Of a stretch of 64,000 nucleotides of DNA, positions 17,846 through 26,908 are shown in pieces. The translations under genes and the position numbers were made by a program. Source of the DNA: Streptomyces sp. CC228A (GTDB taxonomy: Bacteria > Actinomycetota > Actinomycetes > Streptomycetales > Streptomycetaceae); contig NZ_JAJPUI010000016.1 of assembly GCF_021390935.1 (NCBI RefSeq), positions 1 to 64,000 on the forward strand, in the 5' to 3' direction. The notes under the pieces are model-generated. The model did not search any database, was not told the DNA's origin, and was given only the letters and a program-made list of their open reading frames with translations. Each line of letters opens with the position of its first letter. The stretch's first letter is position 1.

Positions 17846-18157
17846 GAGCGATACGACCGTGTTGCCATCACATTTCGGACGTGTTGCAGTTCACTCACCG
17901 ACCGGTTCTGCGCATGATGCACGGTTCAACCACGTGCAGCGACCGAGCGCTGACCAGGAGTGGCGCCAAGCGATCACGAGGACGCCGAGGCGGCACCGCT
18001 GCTTTCGCGTCACTGTTTGAATAACAGACCAAACCGAAAACCTCCACTGAATGTGCGTCAACAGCCGCGGCCCGGCAGGCTGTGGACCGTACCCGCCGGA
18101 GTCCGTACGGACCGGGCGGTACTCCGACAAAGTTCTATGAACATGGAGATGGCACAC
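17846..18157. other. AT-richer gap upstream of the protease inhibitor
   Basis: 312 bases with noticeably lower GC than neighbouring DNA. It holds a repeated GTGTTGC motif (17860 and 17880 area) and an A/C-rich stretch near 18020-18050. It probably contains the promoter of the inhibitor gene, but I cannot assign the -10 and -35 boxes with confidence. Confidence 0.4.
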
Positions 18158-18622
18158 ATGTGGACCCCGCTGAAACGCGCCGCCGTATGCGGAGCGGCCC
18201 TCGCCGCCATGGGCGCCATGACACCCGCGGCTGTCGCGACGGCCCAGGCCGCCGGGTCGGCCGGGGTCGCCCCCGCCGCGGAGGCGGAAACCCGGCTGTA
18301 CGCGCCGAGCGCCCTCGTCCTGACCGTGGCGAAGGGGGAGACCGCCACGCACTCGACTCCGCTGCGGGCGGTCACGCTCACCTGCGTGCCCTCACCGGGC
18401 GGAACGCACCCGGCGGCGCAGGACGCCTGCGCGACGCTCTGGGACGTGGAGGGTGAGTTCAAGGCCCTGCGCGGCGACGAGCAGCGCGCCTGCATCAAGA
18501 TCTACGACCCGGTCGTCGTCACCGCTCAGGGCGTCTGGGAAGGCCGGCGCGTCGACTTCGAGCGGACGTACGGCAACGCGTGCGAACTCAATGTGGAAGG
18601 CACCAGCGTCTTCTCCTTCTGA
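18158..18622 (+). CDS. Subtilisin inhibitor-like protease inhibitor (SSI family)
   Basis: 154-residue secreted inhibitor of serine proteases. A signal peptide ('MWTPLKRAAVCGAALAAMG' to 'ATAQA') precedes the mature domain, which begins its family fold with 'LYAPSALVLTVAKGE'. Four cysteines give the two SSI disulfides ('LTCVPSPGGTHPA' / 'DACATLW' and 'ACIKIYDPV' / 'GNACELN'). The reactive-site loop 'ACIKIYDPV' aligns Lys with the P1 residue, which is Met in classical SSI, so trypsin-like enzymes are likely targets. ATG at 18158 is used because GGAG lies about nine bases upstream; three other in-frame ATGs lie at 18137-18149. Confidence 0.9.
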   Translation: MWTPLKRAAVCGAALAAMGAMTPAAVATAQAAGSAGVAPAAEAETRLYAPSALVLTVAKGETATHSTPLRAVTLTCVPSPGGTHPAAQDACATLWDVEGEFKALRGDEQRACIKIYDPVVVTAQGVWEGRRVDFERTYGNACELNVEGTSVFSF

Positions 18623-18645
18623 GACCCGCGGTCTCACCGGTCGAC

Positions 18646-18707
18646 GGCGCCCGCGCCGTGCCCCTCGGCGGCAGCCTCCCCCTGCCACCCGGCACGGCGC
18701 GGGCGCC
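18646..18707. terminator. 17-bp hairpin after the inhibitor gene
   Basis: Perfect 17-bp inverted repeat (18646-18662 and 18691-18707) with a 28-base loop, between the inhibitor gene and the convergent response regulator gene. Probably a bidirectional terminator. Confidence 0.7.
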
Positions 18708-18803
18708 GCGGCGTGTCCGGCCCCGCCGCGGGACGCCCGCCGGAGGAGCGGCTGAGCAGGCGGCATTGCCCACCCCTTCTCCAGCGGGGGTGTCCGCCCT
18801 TCC

Positions 18804-19250
18804 TCAGCGGGGGGTGTCCGCGGTGGCCGGGGCCGGTGCGGGTGCAGGGGCGGCGGCCGGCGGGTCGGGCCGGGAGAAGCGGTGCAGATAGCGGACCTTG
18901 ATGCAGAGCGACCAGGGGTCGATGGGCTTCACCAGCAGGTCCGCGGCCCCCAGGCGCATGGCCGTACGGGACAGCTGGGAGTCGACGCCCATACCGGTGA
19001 CGAGGATGACGGGGATGCGCCGCGTCTGTTCGAGCCGCTGCATGTAGCGCAGCACGTCGAGCCCGCTGACCCCGGGCATCACCACGTCCAGGACAGTCAC
19101 GGCGATGCCGCCGCGCAGGACCGCCTTGAGGGCGGCGTCGCCGCTGGTGGCCGACTCCAGCGGGTAGCCGAGCGGTGAAAGGGCGCTGTGCAGGGCGAAC
19201 AGGTTGTCCTCGTGGTCGTCGACCAGCAGGACCTTCTCCGCGGCGGACAT
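18804..19250 (-). CDS. Single-domain response regulator
   Basis: 148-residue receiver-only protein. The phosphoacceptor pocket is intact: acidic pair 'VLLVDDHEDN', phosphorylated Asp in 'VTVLDVVMPG', Thr in 'VILVTGMG' and Lys in 'LLVKPIDPW'. No DNA-binding or enzyme domain follows; the tail is Pro/Ala repeats. It would act by protein contact, and its cognate kinase is not adjacent. ATG at 19250 has a good ribosome site (GGAGGTGAG). Confidence 0.85.
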   Translation of the reverse strand: MSAAEKVLLVDDHEDNLFALHSALSPLGYPLESATSGDAALKAVLRGGIAVTVLDVVMPGVSGLDVLRYMQRLEQTRRIPVILVTGMGVDSQLSRTAMRLGAADLLVKPIDPWSLCIKVRYLHRFSRPDPPAAAPAPAPAPATADTPR

Positions 19251-19459
19251 GTCCTCACCTCCGCTCCGCGGGGGCGTGCGGTCGGCGCCCGCCCCCATCC
19301 CCTCCAGGATGCTCCTGGTCCGGCGATGTCGGCAGAGGCACGGCAGGACGGCCCGCCGCACGGCCTCGCCCGGAGCGGCGGGGCCGTCCGGGCGAGGCCG
19401 TGCCGGAGCCCTACTGCGGGGCCTGTGCCCACAGCGGTGCCGGCTCGGTCGGTCGGAGG

Positions 19460-19882
19460 TCAGCGGGGTGCGAGGAGCAGGCGGGACTCCTTCTCGTGCT
19501 CGCCGGACACCGACTGCAGGGAGCGGATCTCGAAGAGCCGCTCCATGGCTTTCTCCACCTCCGCCACGGCGTGGTGGTCGCCGGTGAGCAGCGCCTCGAC
19601 GGGGCTGGACAGCGGCGGCGGGCCGGGTTCCTCCGCGGCCGGTCGCGGTGTGGAGCTGTCGAAGGTCGCCATCCACACGGTCGGCTCGCGTCCCGCGGCC
19701 GGCTGCGGCGCCGTGGCGACGTCCTCGCAGCCCGCGAAGACGTGGTCGAGCGCGTCGAAGACGGCCACGGCGTCCGTCCGACCGCACTCGCTGAGCTGGA
19801 TCGTGACGTCGCAGTGCGCGGGGTGCTCAGGGGCGGTACGGCCCGTGGTGTCCCGGCGGGGGGCGGTGCGGTCGCTTTGCAT
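19460..19882 (-). CDS. Hypothetical Streptomyces protein
   Basis: 140-residue protein of no family I recognise. The N-terminus is polar; a beta-like core 'CDVTIQLSECGRTDAVAVFD' and a C-terminal helix 'AEVEKAMERLFEIRSLQ' are predicted. No signal peptide or membrane segment. The start ATG is at 19882. It lies 209 bases upstream of the response regulator on the same strand, so co-transcription is possible. Confidence 0.55.
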   Translation of the reverse strand: MQSDRTAPRRDTTGRTAPEHPAHCDVTIQLSECGRTDAVAVFDALDHVFAGCEDVATAPQPAAGREPTVWMATFDSSTPRPAAEEPGPPPLSSPVEALLTGDHHAVAEVEKAMERLFEIRSLQSVSGEHEKESRLLLAPR

Positions 19883-20106
19883 GGGGTTCTCCACGTCTGG
19901 TTGCCTCCACGTCTCTGACGGCCTCGGTCTGCCGTACGTACGTCCCCATCGCGCCACGGAAGCGGCCTGCCTGCCACTCCGGGCGGTTCCGGCGGACCGT
20001 GCCGGGCGAGCCTGCCGGTGCCCGGCGCGTTTGGGCGGGCCGCTGCCCGGTACGGGATGAGGAGCACGGGGGCCGCACGGCAGCGGAAGCCGACAGGAGG
20101 TACACC

Positions 20107-20433
20107 ATGCCCGCAGGATCGAGTTCCAAGCGCGAGCGCCAGTACGAGCACATCAAGGAGGGCGCCGTCGAGCGGGGCGAGAGCGAGAAGCGCGCCAAGG
20201 AGATCGCCGCCCGTACGGTGAACAAGGAACGGGCCCGCAGCGGCGAGGCGAAGACGTCGAGCAAGAGTTCCAAGCGGGGGCCGTCGCCTTCGGAGCGGGG
20301 CGGGCGGCGCTCGTCGGGCGGTTCCGGCGGCCAGACCTACGACGAGCTGTACGAGGAGGCGAAGCGGCGGGACGTGCACGGCCGCTCGTCGATGAACAAG
20401 GCGGAGCTCCAGCGCGAGCTGGGCAAGGGCTGA
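20107..20433 (+). CDS. Small basic Rho-N/plasmid-stabilisation-like protein
   Basis: 108-residue lysine- and serine-rich protein, of the type often labelled plasmid stabilisation protein in Streptomyces. The N-terminal half is a charged helix ('KRERQYEHIKEGAVERGE'), the middle is low-complexity, and the C-terminal 'YDELYEEAKRRDVHGRSSMN' then 'KAELQREL' resembles a Rho N-terminal/SAP-type nucleic acid-binding helix pair. A perfect AGGAGGT precedes ATG 20107. The role is unproven; no toxin partner is visible. Confidence 0.75.
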   Translation: MPAGSSSKRERQYEHIKEGAVERGESEKRAKEIAARTVNKERARSGEAKTSSKSSKRGPSPSERGGRRSSGGSGGQTYDELYEEAKRRDVHGRSSMNKAELQRELGKG

Positions 20434-20543
20434 CCCCGGAGCGCGGGCGGATGCCGACCCCCGGAGCATGCGCAAGGCCGGCGCCGCGGTACGGGGAAGG
20501 GCCGGCGGCGCGGCACCGGCGCGGGGTGCCGCGGGAGCACCGC

Positions 20544-21219
20544 TCAGCGGCGGCGCCGCCGGCCGTGCCGAACGGGCTGTCGTCCAGCCGGGCGAGGAGG
20601 TCCGCGGGGTCGGCGTACACGGCTCGGGCTCCCGCGGCGGTGAGGTCCGCCCGGGGATGCCCCCGCACAGGAGGCCCACGCAGGTGACCCCGGCGCGGGT
20701 ACCGGCCTTCATGTCCCAGACAGTGTCGCCGACGAAGACGGCGCTGTCGGCCGTCGCCCCCGCCTCGTCGAGGGCGAGCCGGACGGGGTCGGGTGCGGGC
20801 TTGCCGTGCTCCACATCGTCGGCGCCGGCCGTGCCGGTGATCGCGTCGTCCGCGTCGATCGCCCGGCGCAGCGCCGACAGCTCCGCTCCCCCGGCGGAGG
20901 TGGCGAGCACGACCGCCCAGCCCCGGTCCGCCAGGGTCCTCAGCAGGCGGCCCGCGTCGCGGAAGGCCGGGAGGCGGTCGAAGAACGTTCCGTACAGGGT
21001 GGTGTGCGCGGCGCTCAGGGCGGAGTCGCCCGCGCGGTCCCGCCCCGGATCCAGGAGGTGTTCGATCAGATCCTCGGAGCCGAGGCCGACGGCCCGGTGG
21101 ACGGCGTGCATGGGCACGTCGTGGCCGGCCTGCCGGAAGGCCTCCCACCAGGTGGTGACATGGAGGTGGTTGGTGTCGACGAGCGTTCCGTCCACATCGA
21201 AGATCGCCGCGCGGGGCAT
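20544..21219 (-). pseudogene. HAD family hydrolase (phosphatase), frameshifted
   Basis: The N-terminal 178 residues are a normal HAD-IA phosphatase: 'AIFDVDGTLVDTNHLH' (nucleophile Asp), 'VVLATSAGG', 'KPAPDP' and 'VFVGDTVWDM'. At the G4 run 20653-20656 the frame breaks. One added base restores 'GLLCGGIPRADLTAAGARAV' and 'YADPADLLARLDDSPFGTAG'. The true stop is uncertain: 20544 is a stop reached if one further base is also missing. ATG at 21219 is the start. Probably an assembly error rather than a dead gene. Confidence 0.7.
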
Positions 21220-21449
21220 ACCGCTCCGACCGCCTTCCTCGTCCTCGTACGGGCTCCTCACAGGTGCGCGGTACGAGCATGAGGCGCCGGTCCCGGGTGA
21301 GGGCGCACCGCCGGTGCGACACCCGGGAGCTTCCTCCTGCTGCCGTATCGCCGCCGTGCCGGCTTCTTGCCCCGGCCGGCGGCGGTGCGGACGGGCCGTG
21401 GGGAGCGCGGAGGGATGCGAAGGACGCGGAAGGACTGCGGGAGGCCGCC

Positions 21450-21941
21450 ATGCCGGACGGGGACGGAACGATTCGGGGACGGCACGAGACCCCCGAGGAG
21501 CGTGCGGACCGGCGGTGGGGTGAGCTGCTGCAGGAGATCCGTGTCGCTCAGACGGGTGTGCAGATCCTCTTCGGCTTCCTGCTGACCGTGGTCTTCACCT
21601 CGCGGTTCACGGATCTCTCCCGTGCCGACCGGGTCCTGTACGTCACGACGGTCGTCCTCGCGGCGACCGCCTCCGGGGCACTGATCGGGCCCGTGGCGTT
21701 CCACCGCATCGTCTCGGGGCGGCGGATCAAGCCGCAGACGGTCGAGTGGGCGTCCCGCCTGACGTTCATCGGTCTGCTGCTCCTGCTGCTGACGATGGTC
21801 TCGGCCCTGCTGCTGGTGCTGCGTGTGGCGACGCACGACCCGTATGTGCCGTGGCTGGTGGCGGGGGTCACGGCGTGGTATCTGCTCAGCTGGTTCGTGC
21901 TGCCGCTGTGGGCGCGGCACCGCTACACGATGCGGGACTGA
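21450..21941 (+). CDS. DUF6328-type membrane protein
   Basis: 163-residue protein with a hydrophilic N-terminus ('ETPEERADRRWGELLQEIRV') and four hydrophobic helices starting at 'VQILFGFLLTVVFTSRF'. This arrangement matches the Streptomyces DUF6328 family, whose function is not established. ATG at 21450 follows a weak ribosome site. Its 3' end overlaps the convergent DNA ligase gene by 19 bases. Confidence 0.7.
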   Translation: MPDGDGTIRGRHETPEERADRRWGELLQEIRVAQTGVQILFGFLLTVVFTSRFTDLSRADRVLYVTTVVLAATASGALIGPVAFHRIVSGRRIKPQTVEWASRLTFIGLLLLLLTMVSALLLVLRVATHDPYVPWLVAGVTAWYLLSWFVLPLWARHRYTMRD

Positions 21942-23476
21942 GGGGAGCCGCCCGCCAGGACCCGGTCGACGGTGTCCGCCTGTGCGGCGGGCTTGTCCGG
22001 GCGGTGGCGGAGGACGCGGGCGAAGCGGAGGGTGACCCCGGCCGGGTAGCGCGGGGACCGCTGGAGGCCGTCGTACGCGATCTCGACGACGAGTTCGGGG
22101 CGCACCCGGACGGTGCTGCCGTCGTCCGTGACGGCGAGTTCCCGCAGGCGGTCGGTCTGCCAGCGGAGCATGTCGTCGGTGAGGCCCTTGAAGGTCTTGC
22201 CGAGCATCACGAACGTGCCGTCGGCCGCCCGGGCTCCCAGGTGGAGGTTGGAGAGGAGACCGGTGCGGCGCCCGTGGCCCCATTCGGCGGCCAGCACGAC
22301 GAGGTCCAGGGTGTGCACCGGTTTGACCTTGAGCCACGACCTTCCGCGGCGGCCGGCGGTGTAGGGGGCGTCGAGTGCTTTGACGAGGACGCCCTCGTGG
22401 CCGCGGTGCAGGGTGCCGGCGAGGAACGCCTCCGCCTGCGCCCGCTGCCCGGGTTCTGCCGGGTCGGTGACGACGGTGCGGTGTACCCTCATCGGCTCCG
22501 GCACGAGTCGGCTGAGCGCGGTGTGCCGCTCGTGGCCCGGCAGGTCGAGCAGCACGGCGCCGCCGGAGGCCAGCACGTCGAAGAAGACGGGTGACACGGG
22601 CCGTGTGGCGGCGGCCGCCGCCACGTCCACCCGGGAACCGACCCGGGAGGCGATCTCCTGGAACGGCAGCGGCCGCCCCGCCGGGTCCAGGGCGATGACC
22701 TCGCCGTCCAGGATGAAGTCGTCCCCGGGCAGCCCGCGGGTCGCCGCGTCGACTTCGGGGAGGCGGTCGGTGATCTCGTCGAGGGAACGTGTGTAGATCC
22801 GGATGTCGTCGCCGCTCCGGTGAACCTGGATCCGGATGCCGTCGAGCTTCTCCTCCACGGCGCAGGGCCCGACGGCGGCGAGCGCTTCGGCGACGCTCTT
22901 GGCGGTGTGGGCGAGCATCGGCTGCACAGGGGTGCCGACGCGCAGCCGAAACCGCTCCACCGCCGCGGGGCCCTCGCTCAGGAGCGCCTGAGCGACCCGC
23001 GGCAGGGACCCGTCGAGCATGACGGCGCGGCGCACGTCGGCCGCGGGCACGCCCGCGGCCGCGGCGACGCCTTCGAGGGCGACCGCGTCGAGCGCGCCCT
23101 GCCGGACTTCACCGGTGAGGAGCCTCACGAGGAACCGCTGTTCGGCTGCGGTGGCAGCCGCCATGAGGCCCCGCAGGATTCCCTGCCGCTCCGCCCGGGA
23201 GCCGGGCCCGGTCGCGAGGGCGACGGCTGTCAGGGCCGCGTCGGTGTCGGCGACGGTGAGCGTGGCGTGGTCCGCGGGCGGAACGTCCTGCTTGAGGGTG
23301 CTCCACCCGACGCCGATCCGGCCCTGCGGGAGCCGGCCGGCCAGGTAGGCGATGACCAGGGGGGCCTCTGCGGGGTCGGTCGCCGCGAACAGGGCGGCCA
23401 GGACAGCGGTCTTGCGCGATCGCGCGGAGGCGGCGGCCACTTCCTGGGACACGTCGGCGAGTCGAGCGAGCAGCAT
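21923..23476 (-). CDS. ATP-dependent DNA ligase
   Basis: 517-residue ligase that seals nicks through an enzyme-AMP intermediate. Domain order: N-terminal DNA-binding domain (1-200), adenylation domain with motif I 'VEEKLDGIRIQVH' (AMP-accepting Lys about residue 211), motif III 'FFDVL', motif IV 'HEGVLVKALDAPY' and motif V 'SWLKVKP', then the OB fold. Actinobacteria carry such enzymes in addition to the NAD-dependent LigA, probably for repair. ATG at 23476 starts the conserved 'MLLARLADVSQEVA'. No Ku or polymerase gene is adjacent. Confidence 0.9.
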   Translation of the reverse strand: MLLARLADVSQEVAAASARSRKTAVLAALFAATDPAEAPLVIAYLAGRLPQGRIGVGWSTLKQDVPPADHATLTVADTDAALTAVALATGPGSRAERQGILRGLMAAATAAEQRFLVRLLTGEVRQGALDAVALEGVAAAAGVPAADVRRAVMLDGSLPRVAQALLSEGPAAVERFRLRVGTPVQPMLAHTAKSVAEALAAVGPCAVEEKLDGIRIQVHRSGDDIRIYTRSLDEITDRLPEVDAATRGLPGDDFILDGEVIALDPAGRPLPFQEIASRVGSRVDVAAAAATRPVSPVFFDVLASGGAVLLDLPGHERHTALSRLVPEPMRVHRTVVTDPAEPGQRAQAEAFLAGTLHRGHEGVLVKALDAPYTAGRRGRSWLKVKPVHTLDLVVLAAEWGHGRRTGLLSNLHLGARAADGTFVMLGKTFKGLTDDMLRWQTDRLRELAVTDDGSTVRVRPELVVEIAYDGLQRSPRYPAGVTLRFARVLRHRPDKPAAQADTVDRVLAGGSPQSRIV

Positions 23477-23718
23477 GCGCCCATGCTGCCCGGGTCTCCG
23501 GTCGGGCGCACCCCGGGCTGCGCCGTGCCCGTGCCCGGCCGTTCGTCCGCGTGACTTGTCGTCCCCACCGCCTCTCGACCGGGGCAGGCGACGGCTCGCG
23601 CCGCTGCCCCGTCGGCGCGGGGGACTCCGGCCGCCCCTCGCCGGCGCGCAGCATGGTGCCGCTCCGGCTTGCGCGGCGGTTCCCGCCGTTCCGCTCGGGG
23701 AGGCCCGGCCCGCGCCAG

Positions 23719-23889
23719 CCGGCACGGCAGGGATCCACTCCGGTGTGCCGGGGCGCGGTGCCGCGTGCCCGGTGCGGGGCGGGCCTGCCGCACCACGCGC
23801 CGGCCGGCACGGCAGGGATCCCCTCCGGTGTGCCGGGGCGCGGTGCCGCGTGCCCGGTGCGGGGCGGCGGGCCTGCCGCACCAGCAGAG
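23719..23889. repeat. 85-bp tandem duplication
   Basis: Two copies (23719-23803 and 23804-about 23889) that differ by a few substitutions and a 3-base insertion. They sit in the 842-base gap (23477-24318) between the ligase and phospholipase genes, the longest gene-free stretch in the window, where I find no gene, RNA or clear promoter otherwise. DNA from about 24240 to 24318 is less GC-rich and may hold the phospholipase promoter. Confidence 0.75.
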
Positions 23890-24318
23890 CGCACCTGTCG
23901 CGGCGTGGACCCTGCTGGCCGTGTCGGACGCCACTGCCACGTGGCCCGCCCGGGCGGGGCCTGCCGCCGGCAGAGCGCAGCTGCCGCAGGCGGCACCGCA
24001 CTCTGTCCGGTGCGCCGGGACGCGGCGCCGCGGTCCGTGCACAAGCGCGGACCCTCCTCGCGGCAGGGCGGCACTGTCGCAGCGTGGAACCGCACCGGTG
24101 CGGCGTGCGCCGGACGGCACCGCCGCCTGCCCCCGCCCGGGCGGCGGCCTGCCGCCCCTCGCGTGCACCGGAGATGCGCCGCCAACCGGTACCGCAGCAC
24201 TCGCCTCCTTCCGCAGCCGGTGCGTCGTCGAGCGGTACGTCGCAGGTCTCCCTTCCTTCACCCAACTCCCCTACTCTGCCGTCGTTTTCGCACCAGCTGA
24301 CGGAAAGCAGGGGATCTG

Positions 24319-25368
24319 ATGAGAACGCTGACGCGTGCTGTCTGCGCCACCACCGCCGCCATGACGGCCGGGGTCCTGGTGCTGGGGCCGGCGCCGGCCG
24401 GTGCCGTGGATGCCGGGCAGTCGTCGTATGCGGCGTCGACGTGGGTCGGTGTCCACAACGCCTACGAGAAGGACAAGTTCCGGTACTTCGCCGACGCCCT
24501 GGACTCCGGCGCCGGAATGCTGGAGCTGGACGTGTGGACCAACGCCTTCGGCCGGTCCTGGCGGGTCTCTCATGACAACCCCTTCGGCAATGACAACAAC
24601 TGCGAGAACGCCTCACACGCCGGCGAGCTCCGCAGCAAGCCCCGCAACCAGGACCTCGGCGGGTGCCTCGCCGACATCCGGGCATGGCACGACGCCCACC
24701 CCGGCCACCGCCCCGTGCTGCTGAAGATCGAGCTGAAGGACGGATTCCAGGGCCGGCACGGGCGCGGACCCGCCGCACTGGACGCGCTGCTGGCCGAGCG
24801 GCTGGGAGAGGCCCTGTTCCGGCCCGCCGACCTTGTGCGGGGGCACGCGGACCTGGACACGGCGGTACGCGCGGACGGTTGGCCGTCCCGCTCCGCGATG
24901 GCCGGCAAGTTCGTCGTCGAGCTCATCCCGGGCACGGTGGAGGAGGGCAACCCCGCGGACACCCTGTGGACGGACCGCGAGTACGCCGAGCACCTGCGGG
25001 CCCTGGCCGCTCAGGGGAGGCTGCGGGAGGCGACCGCCTTCCCCGCCGTCCACGGAGCCCAGGCGGGCGATCCGCGCGAGCGGTACGGGGACGCCGGGCT
25101 GCGGCCGTGGTTCGTCGTGTTCGACGGGGACGCCTCCGTCTTCGCGGGCGGCACCATCGACACCGCCTGGTACGCGCGGCGCAACTACCTCGTCGTCACG
25201 ACCGACGCGCACCGGGTGGCACCGGCGATCGACGGCACCCGCCCGACGGAGGCGGAGGCGCGCGAGAGGGTGGAGCTGCTGGCGGGCCGGCACTCCAGTG
25301 TCGTGTCCGCCGACTGGTATCCGCTGCCCGCCGTGCTGGCCGCCGTCGTTCCCCGGGGCGCCGTCTAG
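24319..25368 (+). CDS. Secreted phosphatidylinositol-specific phospholipase C
   Basis: 349-residue exported phosphodiesterase. A signal peptide ('MRTLTRAVCATTAAMTAGV', cleavage after 'PAGA') precedes a TIM-barrel domain. The two catalytic histidines of the PI-PLC superfamily are in 'WVGVHNAYEK' and 'WRVSHDNPFG'; acidic residues in 'MLELDVWTN' and 'VLLKIELKDGF' fit the Ca2+-dependent Streptomyces type. It should cleave phosphoinositides outside the cell. ATG at 24319. It is convergent with the DUF6397 gene. Confidence 0.8.
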   Translation: MRTLTRAVCATTAAMTAGVLVLGPAPAGAVDAGQSSYAASTWVGVHNAYEKDKFRYFADALDSGAGMLELDVWTNAFGRSWRVSHDNPFGNDNNCENASHAGELRSKPRNQDLGGCLADIRAWHDAHPGHRPVLLKIELKDGFQGRHGRGPAALDALLAERLGEALFRPADLVRGHADLDTAVRADGWPSRSAMAGKFVVELIPGTVEEGNPADTLWTDREYAEHLRALAAQGRLREATAFPAVHGAQAGDPRERYGDAGLRPWFVVFDGDASVFAGGTIDTAWYARRNYLVVTTDAHRVAPAIDGTRPTEAEARERVELLAGRHSSVVSADWYPLPAVLAAVVPRGAV

Positions 25369-25388
25369 CGGGGGCTGCCTGCGTCCTG

Positions 25389-26301
25389 TCACGTGGTGCT
25401 CCGGCGGGCGCCGAGAGCGCGGGCGCGGGTGCGCAGGAGCAGCCGGGGCGAGAGGCGCAGCCGCGTGAGCAGCCCGGGCGCGGCCGGGCCGGGCCGACCG
25501 GCGGAGGGGGACCGGGGGCGCCTGCGGCAGGCCGGCGGGGGGACGGGGAGCCGGGGCGGCTGCGCGCGCGTCCCTCAGCTCCTCGCGCAGGAGCGTCCTG
25601 AAGTGGCGGATCTCGTCCGGCCCGGAGGCGTGGAGCAGACGGTCGGCCGCCTCCCGGATGGTCGGCGGCTCGACGCGGCCGTGCAGCGGCACGGGGCGGA
25701 GCCGGTCGAGGTGGGCCCGCTCGTACGGGTCCGTCACCTCCTCGGCCAGCAGGGCCGGGGCGAGGAAGGACGCGAGTACGGCGGACCGCCTCCAGGGGTC
25801 GCTGCTCTCGCCGAGGAGGAGGCCCAGCCGGCGGGTCCGCCAGGAGCGCGGCCGGTCGTCGGCGCCGTCGCGCAGGCGGGCCCGCAGCGCGTGCGGCAGC
25901 CGGCCGTCGAGGAGCGGCCGGTGGCGGGCGGCGGCGGCGCGGACGTCGTCCGCGAGGTAGAGCCAGACGACCGCGCGGTAGCGGTTGACGTAGTGGCCGA
26001 TGGGCGTGAAGTGGCCGGTGCGGGCGAGTTTGACGAAGCGGTCCGCCGTGATGCCCGCGAGGTCGGCGGCCTGGGCGGTGCCGACCGTCTGTACGCGTTC
26101 ATGCAGTCCGTCCGGGAAGTCCGGCTCGGCGCGCAGCCGTTGCACCTCCGCGCGGGGGATCCGCCGGCGCTCGCCGGGAGCGGCGGGCAGGGCCCGCACC
26201 AACCCGAGGTGGACGGCCAGCGCGAACTCGTTCCTCCGCAGCGTCAGTTCCTGGGCGGCGCGCGTCGGCGCCAGGGTGTCCATGGTGTCTGCGACCGTCA
26301 T
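25389..26301 (-). pseudogene. DUF6397 family protein, frameshifted near the C-terminus
   Basis: Streptomyces-specific protein of about 300 residues with a predicted DNA-binding-like start ('AAQELTLRRNEFALAVHLG') and a helical body ('LLLGESSDPWRRSAVLASFL'). The frame continues without a stop into neighbouring DNA. A different frame encodes a natural basic C-terminus, 'GLLTRLRLSPRLLLRTRARA', ending at a TGA (25389-25391). The shift needs one base removed or two added, most simply within the C-rich stretch about 25490-25550. Function unknown. ATG at 26301. Confidence 0.65.
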
Positions 26302-26396
26302 TCCGGCCCTCCCCCGTCAAGTCCCTTACTCTCTGTGACGAAGGTAGCGCGGAGTCACGTTTGCCGCTGCGCCTGTGGATAACCCGATTCGGGCGG

Positions 26397-26804
26397 CTAC
26401 GGCGTGCCGCGGGTGAAGGGCCGTCGCGCGGCGATCGCCAGGTGTTCGCCGACGCGGTTGACCAGCAGGGTCATCTCGTAAGCGACCTGGCCGACGTCCG
26501 CCTCGGCGCTGGTGAGCACGGCCAGGCAGCTCCCTTCGCCGGCGGCGGTGACGAAGAGCAGCGCCCCGTCGAACTCCACCATGGTCTGCCGTGCACGGCC
26601 GACCCCGAAGTGGCGGCCGGAGCCGCGGGCGAGGCTGTGCAGGCCCGAGCAGACGGCCGCCAGATGCTCCGCGTCCTCCTGCGGCAGTTCGCTGCTGGTC
26701 GCGGTGACGAGCCCGTCGTTCGACAGCACCAGGACATGGCGTATGTGTGCGACGCGACTGGTCAGGTCGTCGAGCAGCCAGTCGAGCTCCTTGTCGAGCG
26801 CCAT
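26397..26804 (-). CDS. Roadblock/LC7 domain protein (second copy)
   Basis: 135-residue roadblock protein, the MglB-like type that regulates small GTPases ('LDWLLDDLTSRVAHIRHVLV', 'VLSNDGLVTATS', 'GEGSCLAVLTSAEADVGQVA'). ATG at 26804 has its own ribosome site (GGGGAGG), although the frame is open from the GTPase gene upstream. It closely resembles the roadblock protein at 27936, so the conservon ends with a duplicate of its own second gene. Confidence 0.85.
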   Translation of the reverse strand: MALDKELDWLLDDLTSRVAHIRHVLVLSNDGLVTATSSELPQEDAEHLAAVCSGLHSLARGSGRHFGVGRARQTMVEFDGALLFVTAAGEGSCLAVLTSAEADVGQVAYEMTLLVNRVGEHLAIAARRPFTRGTP

Positions 26805-26908
26805 GCTCGTTCCTCCCCGTTCGTTTGTCCCCGTGTCCCCGTGTCCCCGTATCGGCGTAAGCCTTACCCACGGAGGAGGGAGGGGCAAGCACCCTCCAGG
26901 ACACCGCG

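Noticed and set aside
17891..18352. Minus-strand open frame over the inhibitor promoter and signal peptide
   Set aside because: Antisense to a clear gene; composition is not protein-like and no family resemblance is seen.
20107..20433. Plasmid-derived segment, because of a plasmid-stabilisation-like protein
   Set aside because: This small gene is common on Streptomyces chromosomes and no other plasmid function is present.
26370..26385. TGTGGATAA, a DnaA-box-like sequence
   Set aside because: A single occurrence without a cluster of boxes or dnaA/dnaN nearby; Streptomyces boxes also prefer TGTGGACAA.
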